Shown one piece after another: positions 33,409 to 42,240 of a DNA stretch of 64,000 nucleotides. Origin of the DNA: Ornithinicoccus sp045032955 (GTDB taxonomy: Bacteria > Actinomycetota > Actinomycetes > Actinomycetales > Dermatophilaceae). The number at the start of each line of letters is the position of its first letter. The stretch's first letter is position 1. The DNA lies in contig NZ_JBJFZU010000006.1 of NCBI RefSeq assembly GCF_045032955.1, positions 1-64,000 on the forward strand. Direction: 5' to 3'. The translations under genes and the position numbers were made by a program. The notes beneath the pieces were generated by a model. It worked only from the letters and a program-made list of their open reading frames with translations. It was not told where the DNA came from and ran no database searches.

Positions 33409-34074
33409 ATGCAGATCACCCATCTCGGCCACGCCTGCCTGCTCATCGAGCTCGCCGGCCAGCGCGTCCTCGTCGACCCCGGTGCCTTCTCGAGCTTCGA
33501 GGACGTCACCGACCTGGACGCCGTCGTCGTCACCCACCAGCACCCGGACCACCTGCACCCAGAGAAGGCGGCCGCCCTGCTCGCCGCCAACCCGCGGGCA
33601 CGGGTGCTGATGGAGGCCCAGACGGCGACCACGGTCACCGACGCCGGGTATGCCGACCGCGTCGAGGTCCTCTCCCCCGGCTCCACGCTCGGGCTGGGGG
33701 ACGGCGGGCTGCAGCTCACCGCGGTGGGCGAGCAGCACGCGACGATCCACCCCTACGTCGAGCGCGTCGGCAACACCGGCGTGGTGCTGCGCGTCGAGGG
33801 CGGGCCGAGCCTCTACCACCCCGGCGACGCCCTGGACGGTGAGCCCGGCGAGGTGGACCTGCTCTGCGTCCCGGTCAGCGCGCCCTGGGGCAAGGTCGCC
33901 GAGGCCATCGCCTTCGTGCGCCGCATCGCACCGCGCCGCGGGATCATCCCCATCCACGACGGGCTGCTGAACGACACAGGCCGCGGGATGTACGTCCAGC
34001 ACATCGGCACCTTCGGGGCCGAGGGCGGGGTCGAGGTGCACGACCTGCGCGACGCCGGGGCGACCAGCTTCTAG
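33409..34074 (+). CDS. Metallo-beta-lactamase-fold hydrolase (UlaG-like)
   Basis: A 221-residue single-domain protein with the fold's metal motif TH-x-HPDH (VVVTHQHPDHLHPEKA), an N-terminal ITHLGHACLLIE with His8, and a later His/Asp set (YHPGDAL, IPIHDGLLN). It belongs to the UlaG-like metal-dependent hydrolases; the substrate is not known. TACAGT (33397-33402) ends six bases before the ATG and no ribosome binding site is seen, predicting a leaderless mRNA. Confidence 0.88.
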   Translation: MQITHLGHACLLIELAGQRVLVDPGAFSSFEDVTDLDAVVVTHQHPDHLHPEKAAALLAANPRARVLMEAQTATTVTDAGYADRVEVLSPGSTLGLGDGGLQLTAVGEQHATIHPYVERVGNTGVVLRVEGGPSLYHPGDALDGEPGEVDLLCVPVSAPWGKVAEAIAFVRRIAPRRGIIPIHDGLLNDTGRGMYVQHIGTFGAEGGVEVHDLRDAGATSF

Positions 34075-34085
34075 CCGAACGCGGG

Positions 34086-35186
34086 TCAGCCGGCCAGGCC
34101 CGCAGTGCCGAAGACCAGGCCGAGCAGGTAGGTGGCGGCGGCGGCGCCATACCCGATGAGCAGCTGACGCACCCCGCGGCCCAGCGGGGAGGCGCCGGAG
34201 AGCACGCCGACGACGGCACCGGTGACGAGCAGCGCCATCCCCACGAGGACCAGGGCCACGACCAGCGCGACGCCGCCGCCGAGCCCCAGCAGGTAGGGCA
34301 GCACCGGGATGAGCGCCCCCGAGGCGAAGAACGCGAAGCTGGCCAGGGCCGCACCCCACGGGTTGAGCACGGCGTCCTGCTCGTCGGCCTCGGTGGGTGC
34401 CGCGGGGACCGCGTCCGCGGGGGCGTTGCCTCCCCGCTGCACCTGGGCCAGCACCTCGGCCGCCCGCGTCCGGGCTGCGTCCAGGTCCATCCCGCGGGCA
34501 CGGTAGACCAGCTCCAGCTCGTTGGCGTGCAGGTCGAGGCGGCCCAGGGCCTCCCGGGTCCCCCGCCCGGGCTGGGAGGCGGAGAGCAGCTCCCGCGCCG
34601 AGCGCACCGAGATGTACTCCCCCGCGGCCATCGACAGCGCCCCGGCGAGCAGGCCCGCCAGCCCGGCAGCCAGCACGATGCTGCTGCCCACCCCGGTGGC
34701 AGCCATCCCCATGATCAGCGCCAGGTTGGAGACCAGACCGTCGTTGGCCCCGAAGACCGCGGCGCGGAAGTTGCCCGACAGGTGCAGCCGGCCGCGGGCC
34801 GCGAGCCCGCGCAGCACCTCCTCGTGGACCTTCTCGTCGGCCGCCATCGCGGTGGAGGCGTCCACCTCGTCCAGGTAGGGGTTGCTCGACTTGGAGCGCT
34901 GCAGCAACGACAGCACGAAGAGCATCCCGAAGCGGCGGGCCAGCCAGCCCTGCAGCCGCTGCCCGGGGGTGGCCCTCGGGGTGGGCTCGGCGCGGTCGCC
35001 CAGCAGCCGCACCCAGTGCTGCGCGTGCCGCTCCTCCGCCTCGGCCAACGAGCTCAGGATCTGCCGCTCCTCGCCGGAGCGGCGGGCGGCCAGGTCCCGG
35101 AAGACCCGGGCGTTGGCGTGCTCGTCTGCCAGGTGGGAGCGCCACCGTCGGACGTCGGCGGGGGTGCTGCTGCGGGAGGCGATCAC
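34086..35186 (-). CDS. VIT1/CCC1-type metal transporter with ferritin-like N-domain
   Basis: A 366-residue membrane protein. The N-terminal ~65 residues form a ferritin-like helix pair with acidic metal ligands (LADEHANARVFRDLA and LAEAEERHAQHW), and the C-terminal part is the VIT1/CCC1 iron/manganese transporter: GNFRAAVFGANDGLVSNLALIMG, LSMAAGEYISV, and three further hydrophobic segments. Such fusions are thought to sense and export or store Fe or Mn. The start is GTG 35186, eight bases behind TAGGCT. It is convergent with the metallo-hydrolase gene. Confidence 0.88.
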   Translation of the reverse strand: MIASRSSTPADVRRWRSHLADEHANARVFRDLAARRSGEERQILSSLAEAEERHAQHWVRLLGDRAEPTPRATPGQRLQGWLARRFGMLFVLSLLQRSKSSNPYLDEVDASTAMAADEKVHEEVLRGLAARGRLHLSGNFRAAVFGANDGLVSNLALIMGMAATGVGSSIVLAAGLAGLLAGALSMAAGEYISVRSARELLSASQPGRGTREALGRLDLHANELELVYRARGMDLDAARTRAAEVLAQVQRGGNAPADAVPAAPTEADEQDAVLNPWGAALASFAFFASGALIPVLPYLLGLGGGVALVVALVLVGMALLVTGAVVGVLSGASPLGRGVRQLLIGYGAAAATYLLGLVFGTAGLAG

Positions 35187-35238
35187 GTGGCGCAAGCCTA
35201 CCGGACCTGGCGTGGCCGGCACCGTCCCCGCGGGCCGT

Positions 35239-35244
35239 TATGCT
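35239..35244 (+). promoter_or_regulatory. -10 box of rnpB
   Basis: TATGCT ends six bases before the first paired base of RNase P RNA at 35251, which fits transcription starting at the mature 5' end. No convincing -35 hexamer is present. Confidence 0.5.
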
Positions 35245-35250
35245 GCCGGG

Positions 35251-35641
35251 GTGGATGAGTCGGCCAGGCGGCCGCGTCGGGCACCCTCCGGGGTGACCCG
35301 TCGAGGAACGTCCGGGCTCCACAGGGCAAGGTGATGGCTAACGGCCACCCGGGGTGACCCGCGGGACAGTGCCACAGAAAACAGACCGCCCACCGTTCGC
35401 GGTGGGTCAGGGTGAAACGGTGGTGTAAGAGACCACCAGCACGCCAGGTGACTGGCGTGGCTCGGCAAACCCCACCTGGAGCAAGACCAGACAGTGCGCG
35501 TCCGAGGGCTGCCCGCCCGAGCGTACGGGTAGGTCGCTGGAGGCCTGCGGCAACGCAGGCCCGAGATGGATGGCCGCCGCCCCCGCAGTGCCGGTGACGG
35601 CGCGGGGGGACAGAACCCGGCGTACCGGCCGACTCATCCAC
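35251..35641 (+). ncRNA. rnpB: RNase P RNA (class A)
   Basis: Catalytic RNA of tRNA 5' maturation. The P1 stem is visible as GTGGATGAGTCGGCC at 35251-35265 pairing with GGCCGACTCATCCAC at the 3' end. The conserved core is present: GAGGAACGTCCGGGCTCC near 35302, CAGGGTGAAACGGTG near 35408, and the conserved ACAGAACCCGGCGTA near 35610. The length, about 391 bases, is normal for actinobacteria. The protein-coding frames across this region are artefacts. Confidence 0.95.
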
Positions 35642-35683
35642 CCACGCCAGAGCAGCACGGCACCGTCGGCAGCGCCGGGCGTC

Positions 35684-36508
35684 TCATGCCGGCCGGTGCC
35701 CCAGCAGCCGGTCCACGGTCCGTGCGACGCCGTCGTCGTCGTTGCTGGCGACCACTTCGTCAGCCACCGCCAGCACCTGCGCGTGGGCGTTCGCGACGGC
35801 GTGCGCCCGACCCGCCCAGCCCAGCATCGGCAGGTCGTTGGGCATGTCGCCGAAGGCCCACACCTCGCCGGCGGCCACCGGCCGGTCCTGCTGCTCGCAC
35901 CAGTGCGCGAGCGCGACCGCCTTGGTCACCCCCTTGGCGGTGACCTCCCCCAGCTGCACCGCCCCCGAGTGCGAGGTCTCCGCCCGGTCGCCGACGACGG
36001 CCGCCAGCCGGGCACTGATCTCCTCGGTCCCCCAGTCCGTGTGCCGGACCAGGATCTTCCCGGCCGGCTCAGCGGCGAGCTCCTCGACCGGTCCCACCAG
36101 CCACTCCCCGTCGCTGCGTCCCGAGGCCCGCTCGAAGCCGGGCTCGCGGGAGAAGCCGCGCAGCGACTCGGTCGCCAGCGTGACCCCGGGCAGCTCGCGG
36201 CGCAGGTCGGCCAGCAGCTCGGCGACCAGCTCGCGGGCCATCAGCCGGTGCGCCACCACCTCGCGCCGGTCCAGGTCGTAGGTGAACGCACCGTTCCCGC
36301 AGAGCGCCAGACCGCTCACCCCCAGGTCCGCGAGCTCGTCCATCCAACGGGGCGGCCGGGCGGTGACCAGCACCACGGGCAGGCCTTGGTCCGCGCACCG
36401 GGCCAGCACGTCCCGGGTGTATGCCGAGATCGTCCCGTCGGTGCGTAGCAGGGTCCCGTCGCAGTCGGTGGCGACCACCCGCACCCCGTCGACCGCGGCG
36501 CCGGTCAT
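35684..36508 (-). CDS. Cof-type HAD-superfamily phosphatase
   Basis: A 274-residue phosphohydrolase. Motif I DCDGTLLRTDG carries the nucleophile Asp at about residue 15, motif II is in VLVTARPP, and motif IV is WAFGDMPNDLPML. The IIB cap lies between motifs II and III. Substrates of this family are usually sugar phosphates or flavin/nucleotide phosphates, so no exact role is claimed. ATG 36508 overlaps the RNB gene stop (ATGA), so both come from the RNB promoter. Confidence 0.9.
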   Translation of the reverse strand: MTGAAVDGVRVVATDCDGTLLRTDGTISAYTRDVLARCADQGLPVVLVTARPPRWMDELADLGVSGLALCGNGAFTYDLDRREVVAHRLMARELVAELLADLRRELPGVTLATESLRGFSREPGFERASGRSDGEWLVGPVEELAAEPAGKILVRHTDWGTEEISARLAAVVGDRAETSHSGAVQLGEVTAKGVTKAVALAHWCEQQDRPVAAGEVWAFGDMPNDLPMLGWAGRAHAVANAHAQVLAVADEVVASNDDDGVARTVDRLLGHRPA

Positions 36509-37971
36509 GACTCCTCCGCAGGTCCGACCACCCGCAGGTCGACCTCGGCGGCGCCCACGTCGACCCGCTCCACCCGGACCAGCACCACCGACCCCGGCTC
36601 GGCTTCGCCCTCGGCGACGTCGCTGACCGGTGGCTCACGCAGCTGCACGGCGACCCGGCCCCCGGAGACCGCCTCCACCACGACCGCCTCCAGGTCCTCC
36701 CCCACCCGGTCGGCCAGCACCGCGGCCTCGACCGCGGCGATGCAGGCCCGGTCGACGGCACGGGCCCGGCGGTCCGTGCCGGCCATCACCTCGGGCAGGC
36801 CGGCCAGCGCCTCACGTGCCCAGGACGGCACCTCCCGACCGGCCGTCAGCGCCTCGCACACCGCCAGTCCGAAGCGGTCCACCAGCCGGCGCAGCGGGGC
36901 CGTGACGTGCGCGTACGGGGCTGCGATCGCGGCCTGCAGCCGGTCCTGCGGGGCGGGCAGCTCGCCGTCGAAGGCGGTGTAGCCGGCGCCGCGGAAGAGG
37001 GCGGTGGCCGCGCTGACGACGGCCAGGTGGGACGGGTCCGAGCGGTCCAGCGTGCGCAGGAACTCGCCGTAGGGCATACCCGCCGGCCACTCCGAACCCA
37101 GCGCGCGCACCTCGCGTCGGAACCGGTGCACGGCCCCGTCGTCGGGCTCGGGCATGGTGCGCAGGATCCCCAGCCCTCCGTCCAGCATGATCTGTCCGGC
37201 CACCATCCCGGCCAGCAGGGACACCTGCGCGTTCCAGTCCTCGGCCGCCAGCTGCGGGCGTAGCGACAACCGGTACTCCCCGCCCTCGTCGTCACGGCCC
37301 ACCTCCTGCTCGGGCATCGGCAGGCTCGCGCCCCCGCGCTCGACCTCGCGTCGGATGCGGAGCTCACCGACCTCCCGGAGCAGCATCAGCGTCTCCTCGG
37401 CGGTGCCGGCGTCGACCGCGTCCTGCACCTCCTGGTAGTCGTAGCGACGGCGCGACCGCACCATCGCGCGGTAGAGGTCGGCGGTGTCCCGTTTCCCGGT
37501 GGCGGTGAGCCGGATGTCCCAGACGTAGGCCGGGCGCACCTGGTCGGGCAGCAGGCTGGCCGCCTCCTCGCTGAGCCGCGGCGGGTGCAGCGGGACCCTG
37601 GTGTCGGGGCAGTAGATGGTCTGCCCGCGCAGCCGGGTCTCGGCGTCCAGGGCGCCCCCTTCGAGCAGGAAGGCGGGGACGTCGGCGATGGCGTAGCGGA
37701 CCCGGAAACCTTCGCCGTCGCGCTCGATGTGCATCGCCTGGTCCAGGTCCATCGACCCGGGCGGGTCGATGGTGACGAGCTCGACGGCCGTCTCGTCCCG
37801 CTCGGGCAGGTCCGGCCGGCGCAGCTGCTCATCGACCTCGGCGAGCACCGCGTCCGGGAAGACCTCCCGCACCTCGTTCTCGGTCCGGATCCGGGCGAAG
37901 GCCTCGGTCAGCAGCTGACCGGTCCTGGACGCCGAGGGGTCGCTGGCCAGGATCGTCGCACGCTGCACCAT
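36505..37971 (-). CDS. RNB-domain exoribonuclease (RNase II/R-like)
   Basis: A 488-residue 3'-5' RNA exonuclease candidate. The RNB domain contains VTIDPPGSMDLDQAMHIERDG, with the metal-binding Asp cluster, and later APLRRLVDRFG. It lacks the N-terminal cold-shock domains and a convincing S1 domain of full RNase R, as in the short actinobacterial form. TAGGGT (37984-37979) stands seven bases before ATG 37971, predicting a leaderless mRNA. It is divergent from yaaA with the two -10 boxes close together. Confidence 0.88.
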   Translation of the reverse strand: MVQRATILASDPSASRTGQLLTEAFARIRTENEVREVFPDAVLAEVDEQLRRPDLPERDETAVELVTIDPPGSMDLDQAMHIERDGEGFRVRYAIADVPAFLLEGGALDAETRLRGQTIYCPDTRVPLHPPRLSEEAASLLPDQVRPAYVWDIRLTATGKRDTADLYRAMVRSRRRYDYQEVQDAVDAGTAEETLMLLREVGELRIRREVERGGASLPMPEQEVGRDDEGGEYRLSLRPQLAAEDWNAQVSLLAGMVAGQIMLDGGLGILRTMPEPDDGAVHRFRREVRALGSEWPAGMPYGEFLRTLDRSDPSHLAVVSAATALFRGAGYTAFDGELPAPQDRLQAAIAAPYAHVTAPLRRLVDRFGLAVCEALTAGREVPSWAREALAGLPEVMAGTDRRARAVDRACIAAVEAAVLADRVGEDLEAVVVEAVSGGRVAVQLREPPVSDVAEGEAEPGSVVLVRVERVDVGAAEVDLRVVGPAEES

Positions 37972-38019
37972 GGCTGACACCCTACGGTGCGGCCCCGACG
38001 GGTGGCCTACCCTGGCGCG

Positions 38020-38766
38020 GTGCTGATCCTGCTCCCACCCTCCGAGGCCAAGGCGGTCCGCCACCGCGGGAGCGCGCTGCGGTGGGACACGCTGTCCGCC
38101 CCCGAGCTCACCGACGCCCGGGCACGGGTGGCGCAGGCCCTGGTGGAGGTCGGCACCGACGAGCAGGCGTTCCGGACCCTGGGGGTCAGCCCCGGCCTCG
38201 TCGAGGAGGTGGCGCGCAACACCCGGCTGATGAGCGCGCCCACGCTCACCGCCCGCGAGCTCTACACCGGGGTGCTCTACGACGCCCTCGACCTGGCCAG
38301 TCTGGACGCCGGCTCCTCCCGGCGTGCGAGCGCCCGGCTGCGGGTGGTCTCCGCCCTCTACGGCGCGGTGCGGATGAGCGACCGGCTCGCCCCCTACCGG
38401 CTGTCGATGGCGGTCAACCTGCCCGGCACCGGGCCGCTCGCCGCCTTCTGGCGACCGCACCTGGAGCCGGTGCTCAGCGCGGCCGCCGGCCGCGGCCTGG
38501 TGGTCGACTGCCGCTCCAGCACGTATGCCGCCGCCTGGACCCCGTCCGGCAGCCTGGCGCAGCGCTGGGTCCAGGTCCGGGTCCCGGGCGCGACCCACAT
38601 GGCCAAGCACACCCGGGGCCTGGTGGCCCGCGAGCTGTGCCGACGGACGGAGGACCCGCGGCGTCCGGAGGGGCTGCCGGAGCTGCTCGCGGGGCGCTTC
38701 TCGGTGGACCTGCACCCACCGGGACGCCCCGGACGTCCCTGGGTGCTGGACGTGCAGCCGGCCTGA
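38020..38766 (+). CDS. yaaA: YaaA/UPF0246 peroxide stress protein
   Basis: A 248-residue protein of the YaaA family, which in E. coli lowers free iron during peroxide stress and binds DNA. Family features are the start LILLPPSEAKA, the RLRVVSALYGAVRMSDRLAPYRLSM block and DCRSSTYAAAW. The start is GTG 38020, six bases behind TACCCT (38008-38013), so the mRNA is probably leaderless. It ends 13 bases before the convergent RNase H gene. Confidence 0.9.
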   Translation: MLILLPPSEAKAVRHRGSALRWDTLSAPELTDARARVAQALVEVGTDEQAFRTLGVSPGLVEEVARNTRLMSAPTLTARELYTGVLYDALDLASLDAGSSRRASARLRVVSALYGAVRMSDRLAPYRLSMAVNLPGTGPLAAFWRPHLEPVLSAAAGRGLVVDCRSSTYAAAWTPSGSLAQRWVQVRVPGATHMAKHTRGLVARELCRRTEDPRRPEGLPELLAGRFSVDLHPPGRPGRPWVLDVQPA

Positions 38767-38779
38767 GCCGCCCGGTGCC

Positions 38780-40048
38780 TCAGCCGGTGCCCGGCACCAG
38801 GTGGTGGGTGTCGTTGACGAAGGCCAGCTGCGCGCCACCGTCCGGCCAGATCTCCACCGCGGTCAGGGACGCGGGTGCCGTCGCGATGCTCCAGGCCCGG
38901 TCGTGCGGGATGTCCAGCAACCGCGCCAGCACCGACATCAACGGGATCCGGTGGGTGGCCACGACGACGGTGCCGCCGCGCGCCACGGCGCGCGCCAGCG
39001 CCTCGCCCACTCGCGCGTCGAGCGCGTTCCGGGACTCCCCGCCCGGGCGCGCGTAGTCCGCGTCGGACCGGAGCAGTGCGAGGTCGGCCGCATACCGCGC
39101 GGCGAGCACCGGCACCGCGCGCCCGTCCCAGTCGCCGAACCCCTGCTCGTCCCAGTCCGGGTCCTCCTCGAGGTCCACCCCGAGGGCGTCGGCGATGAGC
39201 CGTCCGGTCTGCCGGGCCCGCTGCAGCGAGGAGGACAGCACGCTCACCGGGCCGGGGTCCGAGCGTCCCAGCAGCTCGCGCACGGCGGTGGCCGCGGCGC
39301 GGGCCTGCTCGGTCCCGGTCGCGGTCAGCTCGGGGTCGGCGCCGCCGCGACCGTCCATCCGGTGCTGCTCGGTGAACGCGGTGACCCCGTGCCGGACGAG
39401 CACCAGCCGGGTCTGCCCGTGCAGGGTCGGGACGGTCTCGTCCGAGACCAGCACGTCGGCCAGCGGGGCCCGTCCGTCGCCGAACAGGGTGCCGGGCGCA
39501 TCGTCAGCGACCGGGGCCGGGGCCGGGGCCGCTGCGGTGGGCCCGGTGCCGCTGGTGATGGCGGTGGCGTTGCCGTCGTCGGCCCCGGCCCGGTCGGTGC
39601 TCAGGTGGTCGCGCCGGACGGTATGCCCGTCCATCCCGTCGTTGGACAGCGCGTCCGCGTCCGCGTTCTGTGCCCGGGGGATCCAGGTGAAGCCCACCGC
39701 CCCACCGGCCGCGCGGATGTCGTCGACCAGGTGGCGGGCCTGCAGCGCGAGCCGCCGCATGTCCTCGTGCTTGATCTTCCACCGGCCGGCCATCTGCTCG
39801 ACGACCAGCTTGGAGTCGAGGCGCACGTCGACCTGGGCACCCTCGGCGAGGTCGAGGTCGAGCACCGCCCGTAACCCCTCGATCAGCCCGGTGTACTCGG
39901 CGACGTTGTTGGAGGCCTTGCCCAGCGGCGCCGCCCGCTCGGCCAGCAACCGCCCGTCGGCGTCACGGACCAGGGCGCCGTAGCCGGCGACGCCGGGGTT
40001 GCCGCGCGACCCGCCGTCGGCCTCCACGACCAGACGACGGGCGGTCAC
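38780..40048 (-). CDS. Bifunctional RNase HI / histidine-phosphatase protein
   Basis: A 422-residue fusion like mycobacterial Rv2228c. The RNase HI domain (residues 1-~130) has the D-E-D-D active site: EADGGSRGN, NVAEYTGL, RLDSKLVV and NADADAL. A Pro/Ala/Asp-rich linker follows. The C-terminal ~205 residues are a phosphoglycerate-mutase-type phosphatase with the RHG motif near residue 216 and a second His in VVATHRIP; in some homologues this acts on alpha-ribazole phosphate. GTG 40048 overlaps the zinc-ribbon gene stop (GTGA). Confidence 0.95.
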   Translation of the reverse strand: MTARRLVVEADGGSRGNPGVAGYGALVRDADGRLLAERAAPLGKASNNVAEYTGLIEGLRAVLDLDLAEGAQVDVRLDSKLVVEQMAGRWKIKHEDMRRLALQARHLVDDIRAAGGAVGFTWIPRAQNADADALSNDGMDGHTVRRDHLSTDRAGADDGNATAITSGTGPTAAAPAPAPVADDAPGTLFGDGRAPLADVLVSDETVPTLHGQTRLVLVRHGVTAFTEQHRMDGRGGADPELTATGTEQARAAATAVRELLGRSDPGPVSVLSSSLQRARQTGRLIADALGVDLEEDPDWDEQGFGDWDGRAVPVLAARYAADLALLRSDADYARPGGESRNALDARVGEALARAVARGGTVVVATHRIPLMSVLARLLDIPHDRAWSIATAPASLTAVEIWPDGGAQLAFVNDTHHLVPGTG

Positions 40049-40782
40049 AGACCGGACTCCTCCGTGCGCACCAGGATCCGGCCGCACTCCTCGCAGCGCA
40101 GCACCTCGTCCTCGGGCGCCTTGCGCAGGCGGGACAGGTCCACCGCGTTGAGGTCGAGGCGGCAGCCCCCGCAGCGGCGCTGCTGCAGCGGCGCGGCGCC
40201 GGCCCCGGTCTGGGCGCGCAGGCGCTCGTAGAGCGCCAGCAGCTCCTCGGAGACGTCTGCGACGATCGCCTCGCGGCCGGCCGCCACCTGGTCGCGCTCG
40301 GCGGTGACGGACGCCGCCTTCTCGTCCCGCGCGGCGCGCAGCTGCGCCAGCGTCGCGGCGTGCTCGTCGCGGGCCGCGGCGGCCTCGGCCAGTCGCCGCT
40401 GCGCCTCCTCGGAGCGCTCCATCACCTCCAGCTCCTCGTCCTCGAGCACGCCCTGGCGGCGGGCCAACGACGCCAGCTCGTGCTGCAGCCCCTGCAGCGA
40501 CTTGGAGGTGCCGACCCCGGCGTCCAGGCGTTCCTGGTCACGTGCGGCGCGGTCCCGGACCTGCTGCACGGCGGCCTCGGCCCGGGCCACCTCGCGCTCC
40601 AGGTCGCTCACCTCGGTGCTGGCCCGGACGTGCGCGGCCTCCAGGTCGGGCTGCTGCGCCTCCATCCGGGTGATGTCGGTGTGCTCGGGCAGGGTGGTCA
40701 GGCGGTGCTGCAGCTGGGCCAGGAGGGTGTCCAGCTCCTGCAGCTCCAGCAGGCGTGCCTGCATCTCGGGCGAGGCCTTCAC
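40045..40782 (-). CDS. Coiled-coil C4-type zinc-ribbon protein
   Basis: A 245-residue protein like Rv2229c. A long coiled coil covers about residues 10-180 (heptads rich in Glu, Arg and Ala). The C-terminus has two CxxC pairs, RRCGGCRLDL and LRCEECGRI, forming a zinc ribbon. The family always neighbours Nif3 and RNase H and its role is unknown. GTG 40782 has a strong GAAGGAG site that overlaps the end of the nif3-like gene, so it is translationally coupled. The ATG at codon 7 is less well placed. Confidence 0.9.
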   Translation of the reverse strand: MKASPEMQARLLELQELDTLLAQLQHRLTTLPEHTDITRMEAQQPDLEAAHVRASTEVSDLEREVARAEAAVQQVRDRAARDQERLDAGVGTSKSLQGLQHELASLARRQGVLEDEELEVMERSEEAQRRLAEAAAARDEHAATLAQLRAARDEKAASVTAERDQVAAGREAIVADVSEELLALYERLRAQTGAGAAPLQQRRCGGCRLDLNAVDLSRLRKAPEDEVLRCEECGRILVRTEESGL

Positions 40783-40783
40783 A

Positions 40784-41671
40784 TCAGTCTCCTTCGACGG
40801 GATCGGGGTGGGGCTCGCTGCGATCCTCGCACCCCACGACGAAGTCCCAGGGGTCGGTGCGCACGGTGGAGAGCTCGACGGTGACGTCGAGGCGCGCGAG
40901 CAGCAGCTCGCGCAGCCCCGGCAGCCAGAGCCACTCGCTGGCCCAGTGCCCGGCATCGATCAGGTAGGGCGTGCCGTCACCCCCCGAGCGCAGGCCCGCC
41001 CGGGCCTCCTCCCGGGCCTCCAGCGCCGGGTGGTGGCGCAGGTCGGCGGTGACGTAGACGTCGGCCCGGCTCCGGCGGACGGCCGCGAAGGCCCCGTCAC
41101 CGGCGCCGCCGAGCACGGCCACCCGCCGCACCGCCGCGTCGGGGTCACCGCTGACCCGCACCCCGCCGGCGGAGGGGGGCAGCGCTTCGGCGAGGCGCTG
41201 GGCGAGCCGGTGCAGCGGGACGGGTTCGGTCAGCTCTCCGACCCTGCCCAGCTCCTGGTCCTCGCTGATCGACAGCGCCGCCGTCGCGGTCAGCCCGCAG
41301 GCGGCGGCGAGCGCCTGGCCGACCCCGGGGTCCGCCACGTCGGCATTGGTGTGCGCGCAGTAGAGCGCCACGTCGTTGACCAGCAGGTCGGTGATGGTGG
41401 CGCCCTTGGCGCTGGTGGTCGCCACCGAGTGGATCCCGCGCAGCAGCAGCGGGTGGTGGGTGACGACGAGGTCGGCACCCACTCGCACCGCCTCCGCCAC
41501 CACGTCCAGGGTGGGGTCGACGGCGAGCAGGACGTGCCGGACGGTCTGCTCGGGGTCACCGGCGGCGAGCCCGACCCGGTCCCAGGACTGCGCGGTCGAG
41601 GTCGGGTAGAGGTCCTCGAGGACGGCCACCACGTCCGCGAGACGGACACCGGGACTTCTGCTCTCGCTCAC
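40784..41671 (-). CDS. Nif3-like dinuclear metal-centre protein
   Basis: A 295-residue Nif3/YbgI-family protein, sometimes annotated GTP cyclohydrolase I type 2-like. Metal ligands are visible in VVTHHPLLLRG, AHTNAD and DAGHWASEW. The biochemical role is unresolved. The chosen GTG at 41671 lies one base after the 3' end of tRNA-Val, so the mRNA would emerge by tRNA processing with almost no leader. The open frame continues through the tRNA, but that part is not coding. Confidence 0.88.
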   Translation of the reverse strand: MSESRSPGVRLADVVAVLEDLYPTSTAQSWDRVGLAAGDPEQTVRHVLLAVDPTLDVVAEAVRVGADLVVTHHPLLLRGIHSVATTSAKGATITDLLVNDVALYCAHTNADVADPGVGQALAAACGLTATAALSISEDQELGRVGELTEPVPLHRLAQRLAEALPPSAGGVRVSGDPDAAVRRVAVLGGAGDGAFAAVRRSRADVYVTADLRHHPALEAREEARAGLRSGGDGTPYLIDAGHWASEWLWLPGLRELLLARLDVTVELSTVRTDPWDFVVGCEDRSEPHPDPVEGD

Positions 41672-41672
41672 G

Positions 41673-41745
41673 TGGGCCCGGCCGGGCTCGAACCGACGAC
41701 CTACGCGGTGTAAACGCGGCGCTCTACCAACTGAGCTACAGGCCC
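41673..41745 (-). tRNA. tRNA-Val (anticodon TAC)
   Basis: The minus strand folds as a cloverleaf of 73 bases: acceptor GGGCCTG pairs with CGGGCCC, D arm TAGCTCAGTTGGTAGAGC, anticodon loop TTTACAC with TAC, and T arm GGTTCGAGCC. CCA is not encoded. The discriminator base is A, as expected for valine. Confidence 0.95.
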
Positions 41746-41760
41746 CAACGGCGGACATTC

Positions 41761-42240
41761 TTACAGGTCGCGGACCGCCTCGTGCAGCGCACCGATCTCC
41801 CGCGCCTCGCCCGGTCCGTTCACCAGGCTCCAGCGCACGGTCATGTCCGGGGCCACCAGGAAGGTGCCGCGGACCGACATACCGGAGTCCTCGTCGAAGA
41901 CCCCGTAGGAGCGGGCCACCTCGCCGTGCGGCCAGAAGTCGGACAGCAGCGGGAAGCGGTAGCCCTCCCCCGCGGCCCAGGCGCGCAGCGCGTGCGTGGG
42001 GTCGCAGGAGATGCCGTAGACCTGCACCCGGTCGTTGACGAACTCGTCCACGTTCAGCTGGATCTCGAGCAGCTCGCCGGTGCAGATCGACGAGAACGCG
42101 AACGGGTAGAAGACGAGCAGCGCGTGCCGGTCCGCGACCGCCGAGGACAGCGTCGTCCGGCGCCCGCTCTGGTCCGGCAGGCTGAAGTCGGGGGCCGACG
42201 TCCCGACCTCGGGGTATGCCCCCGCGCGGGTCGCGCTCAC
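41761..42240 (-). CDS. ahpE: AhpE-like peroxiredoxin
   Basis: A thiol peroxidase of 159 residues, matching mycobacterial AhpE (Rv2238c) in context and sequence. Peroxidatic Cys53 lies in FYPFAFSSICTGE. A second Cys at about 79 (GISCD) is absent from the mycobacterial one-Cys enzyme and could act as a resolving residue. GTG 42240 overlaps the DUF3052 stop (GTGA). tRNA-Val follows 15 bases after its stop. Confidence 0.92.
   Translation of the reverse strand: MSATRAGAYPEVGTSAPDFSLPDQSGRRTTLSSAVADRHALLVFYPFAFSSICTGELLEIQLNVDEFVNDRVQVYGISCDPTHALRAWAAGEGYRFPLLSDFWPHGEVARSYGVFDEDSGMSVRGTFLVAPDMTVRWSLVNGPGEAREIGALHEAVRDL

Noticed and set aside
35251..35641. Protein-coding frames on both strands
   Set aside because: The region folds as RNase P RNA with the conserved core and a perfect closing stem.
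41672..41758. Extension of the nif3-like frame through tRNA-Val
   Set aside because: The tRNA cloverleaf is complete and homologues of Nif3 start near the chosen GTG.
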